A DNA stretch of 64,000 nt, taken from positions 88,191,986 through 88,255,985 of the forward strand of contig CM047426.1 in the NCBI GenBank assembly GCA_026168455.1. The letters are read 5' to 3'. A model generated the notes under the pieces. That model was not told the origin of the DNA and did no database searches. It saw only the letters and a program-made list of their open reading frames with translations. Below are positions 25,300 through 36,560 of this stretch, piece after piece. The stretch's first letter is position 1. Each line of letters begins with the position of its first letter. The DNA is from Theocolax elegans (lineage: Eukaryota > Arthropoda > Insecta > Hymenoptera > Cerocephalidae). Made by a program: the position numbers and the translations under genes.

Positions 25300-25620
25300 A
25301 ATATAACGTGAGAAAATGCGACAAGCTCTGCGACTAAGCTACGTTATGTCGTTATGTGTATGTGTGGGTGTGTATATACATATACGTGTGTGTCTCTCTC
25401 GTGCGATCGGTGCCAATAAACGAGCGCGCGCACCGCGTCACTTCGTGCCGCTCGCATTATCCTTATCTACAGTTTGCACTTTCGACTCCTGTGCACACGA
25501 GCGGCCCCGATTAAGGGCTTCCATACCGCAGACGCGACGATTTTCCGTCGTTGATACATACGTATATATACGTGCCACCTTCTTTTTTTTCTTCCCCCCT
25601 GTTCTTTTTCTTCTATAGGT
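25300..25620. promoter_or_regulatory. Intronic CpG-rich island with GT repeats, possible enhancer
   Basis: It contains a GT-rich stretch (25356-25400), a CCAATAAA word followed by GCGCGCGC (about 25412-25430), and homeodomain-type CGATTAAGG. It ends in a long pyrimidine tract with TATAG at 25618 that looks like an acceptor. Following that acceptor in the phase of the first exon gives only a 20-codon tail and no poly(A) signal nearby, so I do not call an exon. Confidence 0.25.
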
Positions 25621-26689
25621 GTTGGGAATACATTTTCAAGAACCGTAAAAATAAAGTGTTTCGCTCACGAAGAGATATAGAGAGTGATAAAATTATTTAC
25701 CGTGGTTAATTTCTTCGACGTTTAATATATTATTATTGCGACGAATCGTGAAATTTATATATATGTATACTATACGTTTGATCAAAGGCGAAATGGCCTC
25801 AGTGATTACATTTCATTGATTTGGCCTGGCGTACAGTGTTACGATGATTAATTCTTTTTCATTACATTTGATTGCCGTAAATATTACGCATTAATTAAAA
25901 AAAAAGACAATATAGTTTACGTTTTTTTCTATTTACTATCACAGAATAACACTAGGGTACGGTAAAATTTATTATAAAATATATAAAGTGAAATAAAAGA
26001 GAAAAAGAAGTTACGAGCCATCGCGATCAACACAATAATTAAATGAAACAAAAGGAGCGTACAACTTTCATATTGTAAAGAATTACATATCTAGAATCGT
26101 AAAGTTAACATTATTTTTTATTCGGTAAGCTGCACCGAGAGCGTAATAACGTTGCATGAAAACTTTTCCTAAACATAATAATGGCATATCTAAATCTCAT
26201 TACACACGAGAGGAGTACTTTACATCTACAGAATTCGTAGTATATAGAAAGGAATCACGACGATAGTCGTATATATATATAAATTACTTCAGGTATATAA
26301 CGAGACAATGAAACCCATCGCTATAACTCATGTAAATACGATCGTGGTTAATGCGCCGAGTCGAGGTTCACGATCGTCAGTAGCTAGGGACTATGGTTCG
26401 TTTGATTATTGTAACATTTTTACCTAACCGTCATTCATAATTGAGGTATATACACGTAGATCTCGGTACTTACGGTTCATCGTCGAATTACATTATACGA
26501 CGGCCTATACCCGTGTTGATACGTACACGATTTATCGGCTGTCAACTGGACGATTCTCTTATTTGAAATCCTCATCGTTATGTTGCAGTGCGAGTTAACG
26601 AGAATATTTATGTATTGATTATCGCGGGGTGTGAATTTTTTAAGGCACGCGCATTTGTAAATTTATGGAAATATATAGACGACCGCTCG

Positions 26690-26703
26690 ATATATATATA
26701 TAT
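26690..26703. repeat. TA microsatellite
   Basis: A short TA dinucleotide repeat. Another of similar length lies at 26930-26949, shortly after TTTTGCAG. Confidence 0.6.
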
Positions 26704-27579
26704 GTATTTATTAAAAAAATAATATCACATTATTTGTATGAAGATATTTCATTTTAAGATAATACCAATTGCAATTACATTATACAGCTCAATCTCAAAT
26801 TCATATTATCTTTGAAATTTCGTACACGTTATAATTAGGTTAACATTGGTAACGTTATTTCAAAATTTCATGAGTTTAGTGCCACGTGTGTTAATACGCC
26901 TTTTGTGAATTTTGCAGATTATTACTGTGAATATATATATATATATATACCTTTGGCTTTTACATATACATACCAATTAAATGCATGACCTGGTATTCAT
27001 TCAATACTGGGTATTAAACAGTGATAATAAACAATAAAACGTGTTATTTCCGTGAAAATTTAAACTTTTTGTTAAAATTGCAATTTCTCCAAAGGAAATA
27101 TGTGTCAAAGGTGTTTAAAAGGGTAAATTTATGTAATTTAAATGTAACGTATAATATTCGGATTTAATAATGACATGGCATGCGAGACGGATATGTAATT
27201 AACAATTTGTTTGCTTACGCGCGTGGCTGTGTACCTCGATTATTAAAACTCTCTTATATAACCCGCTATTCCACGCGACACAAAAGTATAAGTAAACCTT
27301 TTGACTCTAATCGTACGTTAATTTACAATAATACGGAAAAATAAATAATGCGACGAAACGTCACGCTTTAAAAAATTGAGCAACAAAATTAAACCTATTA
27401 AAATCTGGCCGACACAAAAAATTCTGCATCGAAGGTTTCGGTTCTTTCTCTTTTTTTTTTGTTCATTGTGTATACCAATGAAATTTCTCCTTCCTTTTCA
27501 CCAAGCGATTTTTCTTCCATTATTCATTAGCCTCAAGCGCGGAAACTCTTCTTCTTTATACGTGTGATAAACGTTCAGC

Positions 27580-27800
27580 TCTGGATTTAAATGGGACATA
27601 TTTCATGCCATCGCGTATTAATAAATGACGGCGCATCGGCGCATAAGCGAATGTCTCCGTTCAAGGATGCAACCCTACGAATATATGGCGCGCCGGTGGT
27701 TTCCCATTAATGCAGATGCATTTGTGCCGAGACGTAAAAAAAAAGAAAGAAAATTAAACGAGTAAACATTGAATGAAGGTGCGCGCGAAGCACGTATATC
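27580..27800. promoter_or_regulatory. Intronic island with homeodomain/POU-like words
   Basis: The patch contains GCGTATTAATAAATG, CCCATTAATGCAGATGCA and GGCGCGCC. It combines CpGs with homeodomain cores in AT-rich surroundings and has no open frame. This texture is typical of insect conserved non-coding elements; function is inferred only. Confidence 0.22.
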
Positions 27801-29029
27801 CCGTGAATCATAAACCGGAACAATATTTTATTGTTTACTTGGTTTTGTAACTAATAGTAGTGTAATAATATGCTAGGGATACCCAAACTGAATCCTTTCA
27901 TTTTGTTAATTGAAATGTTAATGATTCATCGTTTAGAATATGTACAGAGGTACCTTGCATACTTTGCTCTATATCAAAGACCTTTACGTTACATCGGAAA
28001 TACACCTCTGTATTTAATATTTGCTTTATTCTATATTTAGTAAGTGTGTATAAACCTTTAATTAAAATAATTACTCCGTGTGTACATTATCAAGGATCTT
28101 AATTACTTATTTGCTATCCGATGAAAAGCTAAAAATTTAATGGTTAAAAAAAAACTTTATTTATACATTATTTATAATATCCTAGGCGGAGGAATAAAAA
28201 GAAGAGGGTGTGACAACTGTGAATAAGGATTAGAAGGTAAATAAATTAAAGGCGTGAGAAACTGGAGAGAAGTGAAACAAAAGCCAACTAAGGTTTATAA
28301 AATAGAAAAAAAGTATCAGCAACCCGGCCCGAGCGATTATTGCGCAAAAGATTGAAGAACACGAGAGTAAACGATAGATAAATTTTTATTGTTTGTATAT
28401 ATAACGATATACAAAACATTGTTGAACGTAGCCGGCTAGAATTCAAAGAAATTATCCAGAGATTTATGCACAATGCTAGTTCAGTACGTGATATAAATGC
28501 TTAAAAAATGTATTTGTAGCACCAAACGATTAAATTTTCTTTCGCATTAAATTAATATCTTATCTCATTACTAATTGAGAAGCAATAGAAATAATTTAGA
28601 TTTTTTACCTCTATTCGATATTTCAGATTGTAATTGAACTTTTTATTATAAAACTTGGATAATTATATAAATATATTTTAAAAATAAAAGCGTAAAATAT
28701 TGTAAAACAAAGAATAAGAAGCTGATTAAACAAACTCATAAACGATAAAAATAAACTAAATACATAATTTCATAACATATCCCGAGCAACGTAAATAAAT
28801 ATTGATTAATAAACTATAGTTAAAAACTTATAATGAGAATAAGATAGAAAAAAGTGTTAAAAAAAAGAACATTTTTTTAAAGTTCCATATATCCAACTGT
28901 TAAATACCGTGGAAAGTAGTTAATAAAACCCTGTAAATAAAGAATATCGGTAAGATTCGAACTAAAATAGGCCAAGTGATAGAAAAGTGGTGTTATAAAA
29001 ACACGTCGATCGACGCACCACAGAAAGAT

Positions 29030-29335
29030 AGAGAGAAAGACAATGACGCGGGGAAGCGTTAAATGTCGCGCGCGATAGTACAGTAAGGGCGCAGGCGAAG
29101 CTTCGTTTGTCTTCTCCGAGGTGTGCACGTGCTGCTATTTTTCACACCCGGCTCAACGAGTAAATCAGGTATAACACAAGCGCGCCGCGCGCTCTTCCAT
29201 TATGTCCTTTTTGCACGAGGATTGAATAAAACGCTCGGCCTTGGAGGATCGGCTTTTCTCAGTCCCTCTTCTCTTTTGATCTTGTCGTCTCGGGAGGCTC
29301 GAATTAATGGATAATTCCGATTTATCGATATGTCC
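29030..29335. promoter_or_regulatory. Intronic CpG-rich island
   Basis: CpG-dense (GCGCGCCGCGCG around 29180-29193) with a perfect palindrome CGAAGCTTCG at 29096-29105 and an E-box CACGTG at 29127-29132. Overlapping frames on both strands lack domains. A distal regulatory element is the simplest reading. Confidence 0.25.
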
Positions 29336-30425
29336 GAGTTGTATCCTTCCCGCATATGATCCTGTACGTTTCAATTATTCAGATTTTTCATTTTAAGATT
29401 GGTGTGGCAGTTTCATTATTTATTAATTGATTTCACTCGAGGTACTTGGTTATTCAATGCGTAAATCAAGTTATGCTGATTTTATACATGATAACAAAGT
29501 GATAATTGTGTACGGGTGTTACTTCCTCCAGGTGAAATATATTAAAGCGCCACGGTAATTATTCAATTAGCTCGGAATTTGTCAGGAAAAGTCAATGTTG
29601 ATTTTCATAGATTTTTATTACTTCTCACTTGGTACCTTTTCAAATACAAGCAAAAAATTATAGTGATATTGATTTTTTTTTTAAATATTTTGATGAGTAC
29701 GTAACCGTAGTACTATTACTGTTAGCGCGAAAATAAAAGAGTCACTTAACAGTAATTAAATTTTGTAATTTACAAACTATATTTTCCATGAAAAGTTATT
29801 GGAAAATGGTTGTAAATTAAAAAAAGTAAAGTTGGTCTCTCGATGCTTTTCAGAACAGTACCCATCAGTTCGCGCTTCTAATGCAAAGATAGTAAAAAAA
29901 GGCGAACTCCGAAGCTTTCACAGCCATTAACATTTTCCTCGATTAAAAGCTTCGTTGAACAAAGTTTACCAATAGCCTGTATCTTTATTACCTTTAGGAT
30001 AATACATACTCTTTTTTTTACTATTTTCGTAAAAGAATAAGTAACATGAAATTTGATATTTACCTTACTGACTTTATACGTATTATAATAAGATGTATAG
30101 TATACATGCACTCCATGTTTAATTTATAATTAATTAAAATAAATATTTAAACTAACATAATAATAAAGTTTGTAATCATACTTACTAAAACGAATTTTAG
30201 GTTCGCGAACATAAAATCCCTTTCAAGTAGTAAAGAGATGTGATCGATATTTACTAAAGTTTTAATATTAAAGGACGCGAAAGATTAAAAACTCTGTAAT
30301 GAAATACATAAAATTTCAAATTCTGTAAATTATGAAAAAAGTTATAAAGGAAGTTTTTTAAGTAAAAAATATAAATTTTGTTTGTCACAAGGTTATTATA
30401 TGAATAAAAGACGTGTCTGACAAAT

Positions 30426-30440
30426 TTATATATATATATA
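30426..30440. repeat. TA microsatellite
   Basis: A short TA dinucleotide repeat in AT-rich intronic DNA. Confidence 0.6.
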
Positions 30441-31925
30441 GATCCGTGTTACAATAATAACTATATGACAACGAAAAGTTTTACAATGAAAAATATGTAT
30501 ATAATTTATAAAATCATGATAACAAAAGTAATTAAAGAATAATTTAAATTTTAGTGTGGACACACTGTTAAGTATAGAGCTTTATTGTACGCTGACAAAG
30601 AGTTCACGAACCCTACGGGTCCCGAATCTGGATCAGGTTGCGGTATATAATTTGATAGTCAAAATAGTATAACTTCTCTCTAAGGGTTAATTTAATGAGT
30701 CTTGTAGTGAGAATTAGTAGCTATTCAAGTAATAAATTAATTATGATTTTGAATCCATAATCATCATATTGAATATTTATTATACTATTATTTTAATTTT
30801 ACTAGTGAGCTTGCATTAGTATAATTTTAATGTAAAAAAGAATAAGTAAAATATGTATGTGATTTTTTTATATAATTTCAAATATTTTGAACTTTATGGA
30901 GTAATGCTCGAAGTATAATTTTGATACTCATAAAGCTCTTGTATCTATAGTATCTCACGCATTTACACGTAAACACGCGCGTGCGGTTGCTTCGTATATT
31001 CAGTTCCATTGTTCGACGTGCACCGTGTTCAAGGTGGAAATACTTTTTGTTTACCATTTGACACACTTTTCTACGGTATTTTACGTAGAACTGTGCTGCC
31101 GACCTTTTATGCATCAACACCCATAAGTAAGAAAAAATGTCTTCCTTAACTCCGGATCTGTATAAGAATATCAACTTTGACTATGTTTTTACTCAAAGCT
31201 TTTCTTACAAGTACTATGATGTAACTCTTTTACTTAATCAGTTAATTATCATTTAATTGGTTATTTTTTTTATTATCTACAATAGTTTTATTAATCGAAT
31301 GAAAATTATTATTTAATGAAAATGTATTTTGAAGCATAAAACATTCTGATTAAATTAAATTGAAATAAATCACCTTTTAAGGTATTATTAGAATTTATTC
31401 ATACGAGTAATGTATTATATCAATGCATCGTATATTAATACTTACCATTTAATTTAATTATTTCAATAAAATTATTTTTTTAACTTTATTTAGGTAAATC
31501 AGTAATATACCGTTTCAAAACTCGTTAAATTCACATTAATAATACACAATTTGTATACAAAATTGTATACATTTAGATAAACGTAATATTATCGATATCC
31601 ATACAAAATACTTAAAATTGACTGTTTTATTTTATTCACTTGTAGAATATGTTATAAAAAAAACCTCATTGCATCATTACTTTTATAATTCCAGAACTTC
31701 AAAGAATGCATACTTTTAAAAGTCAAAGTAAAAGAACTTCTGAGGAATTCGAAGCCAATAAAGAGAATAAAGAAAAAATGAGAGTAGGGAACCTTGAATG
31801 AATCCATATGATCCATCGTCCCCTGAAAACACGGCAAACCGATATTTTCTTTAAGGACAAAAGTGTTTCATATCTAGGTCAATTGTCTTCCGTAGTCGGA
31901 CCTCCACCCCAACCTGACATTGCGA

Positions 31926-31938
31926 CAGAGAGGGGAGA

Positions 31939-31970
<32 letters not shown>
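31926..31970. repeat. GA microsatellite
   Basis: A near-pure GAGA dinucleotide repeat of about 45 bp with one GTGA interruption, in a locally G/C-richer patch (31890-32130). It is a candidate GAGA-factor binding tract. Confidence 0.85.
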
Positions 31971-33139
31971 CTCGTCCGATTTCATTATTCTCTGAAAATA
32001 TGCCACGGTCGAGCGACTTTGCTACAAATGTCAGGAAAGTTCTCTTTTTCATTCATCTGGCCCGGTTAATTGGAATGTATCGGTTGAGGGAACGTTACCC
32101 CATACCTCCGCTTGTGCGTGCGTGCGCATGACACTACAACGTATAATGGAAAACTATTTTCGCACGAGACTGTATTTCAATTCTGGACTCACTATTTCTT
32201 TAATCATTGTCCAGAATGGGCCGCAGCATCTGTATAATTGAAATATTTCGATTTTAACAAACCTGGTGAAACAATGTTGATCCTCTCTTTTCTTTGTCTT
32301 CTATACGCTTATATTTTTTCACCGTTTGGTACAATGCTGAAAAAGTTGAAGCTTAGTGATGTCACTTTATGGCACGGTTTCATTGTATAACTTTCCTCTT
32401 TAAAGGATATTATGACATTCGCGAGAAGTCGCAAAAATGTTATGCAGCTTATTGAAAAAAGAATACTACTCTACATAAAATATACTCGGTTAAACTTTTA
32501 ATATTTTAAAAGTATCAAATTTATAAATAAAAATACAAAATTTCCTTCGTGTGCATATTTTATTAAATATGTTTTTAAATGTCGATAATTTTCTTACTTT
32601 ACTTAACATTGAACGTTCTCTTACCAGTTTGATCGTAATAAATTTAATTACTAAGGTCTATCTCGATATATTTTGGTTTGACGTATCCAAAGAATCTATT
32701 ATATTACTTTATATCTATATATTACTTTCCGGTGATAGGAGAGTACATAAACTTCCAAATATAAATTCCTTCGTTATTCTAGAGTGTGTTTCTTGTACAA
32801 TAAATTTTTTTTTCTGGAATGAAACATCTGGTCAATAAACAATCGATTAATATAGTGCACTTCGGAATGCAACAGAAGATGTAAATAATTCATTGCCTCT
32901 TAAATTTAGCTTTAAATGAAAACTTTGGTGAAACACAAACGATCGCGTATTCGATCGTTTTATCACGTTATAAGCTTTTAAGTTTTCCAATTTTAACCAA
33001 CCCAGCTGCTTAATCATTTTTGCGATTTATCGCAAGTGCTCTTTATTCTCGAGAGATGTGTAAAGGGAATATATAAAAAAAACAACTATACTCTTTAACG
33101 TATTCTAAACGGTGAAACACAAGTGAATTTAGGAAAAAG

Positions 33140-33640
33140 CGATAGTTATACCCGATACACGTAGTTTTATCCAGATTATCGGAATAATAATAATAATAAC
33201 AGCAGTAGGACAGAGAAAGCGCAAAGTGCGCTCGTAGTCCCATTTCTACATCAATAGAAGAGCTGCAAGCTCTTTGCGTGCGTAAAGAAACAAACCCCCA
33301 CTGCAACTGGATGTATCGTCGAGTGAAAGACAAAGCCGCGAAATCAAAGCTCACGAATACAATATCCAGTCTCGATGAAAAGTCTACAGTCACCGAGTGA
33401 CTGGTATATAAAGGTTGGTAGCTTTCATGCTGCTTATATTCCGTCCATTAATCTCCCTGTAACCAAGGTAATGATTCCCTCGCGGATTTTCTCACCTCGT
33501 TATAATATCCCAGCTGCAAGCTCGTATTGTTCGGGTTCTCCTCTTCTCTCTCTCTCTCTTGATGTGTACATTCTGACGTACACTACTACGACGACGAGTC
33601 GTGCCATCTTTTCACAAAGCTTCTCGAGGTCATAGTCTAC
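33140..33640. other. Mixed-composition intronic patch
   Basis: Less AT-rich than its surroundings. It holds a short TAA/TAATAA repeat (33183-33198), CT repeats near 33542-33560 and ACGACGAC near 33588. An 86-codon + frame and a 116-codon minus frame overlap here without domains. On + there is CCAAG|GTAATG (33465) but no good partner acceptor. Confidence 0.3.
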
Positions 33641-34894
33641 AGTATATAAGGGTCTGCCGTAGATAAAAAATTTATTTCAAATGTAGTTTTCATATAGAAG
33701 AATGCAATATACCTATGTACTTGCCGTATTTCAAACCTGTTAGTAGTTGAAACGTACGTTTTTTATTTATAACGTTTTTTACTTGCGTGCGTATACATCT
33801 GTGTTAACCCTCTGAAATTTTAGTGGTACGTGAAATTTATACATTAGTTTTCCATGAATAGTATTAATCTGAAATTAAACGAAAATTCAAAGTTTATTTG
33901 TTTTATTTTTATTTTTATACTAGTGTAAGAAAAGTGTATACTAAACTAACAGTTTTCAGATAAAAAGTAAATTGAATTTAGTTTTTTTTCTATATATGTA
34001 TATTCCACTGACACTTGCAGGTTTTTGTATTAATAGATTATCACTCTTTTAATTTTAATTAAATGAAAGTATTCAATTCGTAGTGATTTCTTTTTCAATA
34101 CAAAAAAATGCGTTTGTAAATACATTATGTTTTAATTAAAATGTATAAAATATAATAATTTAATTAAATATTTTCTATTTCCTTATAATTGCCGTACATT
34201 TATCATGATCTAAACTATAATTTAACAGTTTAAAATAATGTTAGTCTTTTATTCCAATTTTTCGAAAATCTTGACACTGCAGGCGAAATTAAATGAACGA
34301 GTATTATCATATACGTGATTGTTAATAGCAAATTGAACATCATGTTGATATTAAGTTTTTAGTTTAATCTAAAACTAATATTTTTTTCAAAAATTACATC
34401 TTTTGTATAGTATTTACGTATTATTGATTCGCTTGTACTTCGATTATGATATGCATCAGATTCTATTAGAAATAGACCTGTTTAACATTTGCCAATACGA
34501 GTATAGTTATTCTAGATGCTTTACAATAATACTATATATTGAAAGTTTTAAATTCATGCATTAGGAATCTCTCTCTAAATTCTTTGAATTTTTCTCTTAT
34601 TTCACCCTAAGGAAATTAGAGAGGAAACTACGTCAAATTTATGCAACAATATACATAATTTATATTTACCAAAACTTGTGTTGAAAATCTTAAATAACAA
34701 TTTACTGCCAAAGAAACCAGAATCGCGTAAAGAAATTGGAATTATCTTGCAAAGTCACACTTTAGATGGAAGTATCAGTTAAGAAGAGAAAAAAATATAA
34801 GAGGATAGAAGGGTAACCCTCGATCACAGTACGCGGAGGTGGTATACGATATACAGTACGAAGGGAGACTCGAAGGTTACGGTGCGATCTTTAC

Positions 34895-34908
34895 GTTGCC
34901 GCGGCAAC
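34895..34908. promoter_or_regulatory. Perfect palindromic RFX / X-box-like site
   Basis: GTTGCCGCGGCAAC is a perfect 14-bp palindrome with two full half-sites (GTTGCC and GGCAAC). It fits the RFX-family X-box pattern RYYNYY-N(1-3)-RRNRAC, here with the spacer GC instead of the common AT. It sits in a G/C-rich patch (34830-35070). A TTATATA word follows at 34944-34950, and the candidate exon/ratchet site is about 315 bp downstream. X-boxes usually lie near promoters of ciliary and sensory-neuron genes, so an alternative downstream promoter here is possible. Confidence 0.45.
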
Positions 34909-35223
34909 TGCGAAGAGGAAGTAGCTATTTATGGCCGCAGGGCTTATATACACCCGTTCGTTTTTATATTTTTTTCGCGCGCGAACGCGTAATTTCGAGC
35001 CGTGAGGGTTGGAAAAAATGTATATAGCGGAAATAATAGACCGGGAAAACAAGTCGTTTGTTCCGTCTCGCTTTTATACTGATAATTGCGCTACCGGTTG
35101 TACCCAACTTTTCTACAACATTTCTGCTTTAATTTAATTAGACTTTAAGAATTAATCGTCTTATTTATTCTTCCGTGAAGTTGAAAATTTTATCTTAATT
35201 TACCCAATTCTTTTCTGTTTCAG

Positions 35224-35271
35224 GTATGTGCATTTTGATTTACCAGTGTGCTCTAATCGTTGGCCAAGCGT
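35224..35271 (+). CDS. Candidate 48-nt exon, possibly a recursive-splicing site
   Basis: It is bounded by an excellent 3' splice site (AATTCTTTTCTGTTTCAG) and an excellent 5' splice site (GTGAGTAT at 35272). The length is a multiple of three. In the phase left by the exon at 20478 it is open and reads GMCILIYQCALIVGQA, strongly hydrophobic and directly after a basic tail, which suits the start of a membrane span. If the 4-nt-downstream donor were used, the other open frame reads YVHFDLPVCSNRWPSV; the third frame has a stop. Its first bases, GTATGTG, themselves form a 5' splice site, so the junction CAG|GTATGT matches a ratchet point and the segment could be a skipped recursive-splicing exon. 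No convincing next exon is visible before 64000. Confidence 0.45.
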
Positions 35272-36189
35272 GTGAGTATATAATAAAAATTTTGTACACA
35301 GATATAATTTATCACTAGCTTTGTTTAATATTTATCGAACAACGTACAATAAATGTCTTCGATACGACGTGTTATTAGACTAATTTATATTTAAAAAATA
35401 GGATGCATCAATTAACTCGAAACGATTTTTAATCATTTTCGCTAAAAATTTATAATTTATATAGTTAAGGCAGACTCGATTGAATTACGGTATTAAAAAA
35501 ATATATATAATATTGGTAAAATATGTCTCTTTACGATTCAATGACTAGTTTGATATTAAAATTTTGAATTTATAACGTTATATTAATATTGCATTTTTAT
35601 CGGCCTCATTAAATTTTTATACCGCGCGGCTTCTTTTAATTATTGACAGTAAATTTAAAAAAATTATTTTTCCTATAAATTAATTTATTTTACGAGTGCG
35701 CGCATAAGTACAGTAAATTCAGCTTATCGATATTTCTATTAACACATTATCCATAAAAAACTTTTATATACAAATTTTATACGAGTTATTCTATATGTAT
35801 ATATGTGTATATATTTTGTATGTATAAGTTACGGTACTTAGCAGTAAATCAATATACACATATATTGAGCATGGAAATTGATACAATTCCATATATTCAC
35901 TGGGAATGTATAATAACATTGGTAATACGTGAATAAAATCTCATTATTTCCATAATTCTTCGATCGTTACGTTTACTTATACGTATATATTTTATCGTTA
36001 TAGCCATGCACCGTCTACTCGATAAATCAAAAATATATATGTGTCAATTTCGAAATAGTTATGTATATATATACGTACATATAACAAAAGTTCCATTAGA
36101 AAAGTAAACCACAATGAAATACATGCAAGATCGAAAGCGTTGCACTCTTCGGTACCAAGGGTAACTCCGGCACAGTTAACTACCAAATG

Positions 36190-36560
36190 ATCAGATCGAC
36201 GATCGATAAAAATGCTTTATTCCTCATCAACGAGCGCTACAAGCATGCTCGTCGCTCTCCCTCTCTCTCGTTCTTGCTCAGTCTCTTTCTACTTCTACAG
36301 CGCAAAATTTAAAGACCGCGACGGGCTTGTTTACGGTGCGCCGGTCGGATTTACAGTCGCGAGGAAAAAGTTTGCCGGCCCCGCGCGCGCGCTAACCTCG
36401 TTCGCGGACAAAGGGACTTTATCTAGCCTCGATTTTTATTATGGCTTTCAATTCTGCTGGGGCGAAAAAGAGCACTGTACTTTTGTTTCGTTGTTACCTT
36501 CCATCTCTCTTTTTTTTCTATAATATCTCTCGCTCTCTCTTTCTCCCTATATATTTATAT
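36190..36560. promoter_or_regulatory. CpG-rich island, possible enhancer
   Basis: Strong CpG content around 36310-36420 (GCCGGCCCCGCGCGCGCG) in AT-rich flanks. It also has the caudal/Abd-B-like word TTTTATTATGG at 36436-36446 and CT repeats on both edges. A 103-codon frame crosses it but is CT-repeat-driven at both ends. Likely regulatory rather than coding. Confidence 0.3.

Larger units (their letters stand above)
20692..35223 (+). other. Putative long intron (about 14.5 kb)
   Basis: It runs from the GTAGGT donor after the first coding exon to the strong acceptor (…TTCTTTTCTGTTTCAG) at 35223. No other + strand segment inside it has two good splice sites, the right phase and an open frame. 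It contains the CpG-rich islands listed separately, separated by AT-rich DNA in which I see nothing else. Introns of this size rich in islands are typical of developmental or neuronal genes in insects; that reading is inference. Confidence 0.4.

Noticed and set aside
25619..25680. Possible alternative terminal exon after a strong pyrimidine tract and TATAG
   Set aside because: It would add only about 20 residues, the acceptor is followed by GTGTTG, and no poly(A) signal was seen close by.
26641..26651. TAAGGCACGCG, identical to the first 11 nt of miR-124
   Set aside because: The match stops there (the mature sequence continues GGTGAATGCC, absent here) and no complementary arm for a hairpin is present nearby.
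28949..28965. Minus-strand GTTCGAATC, resembling a tRNA B box
   Set aside because: No A box, acceptor stem or anticodon arm at the right spacing.
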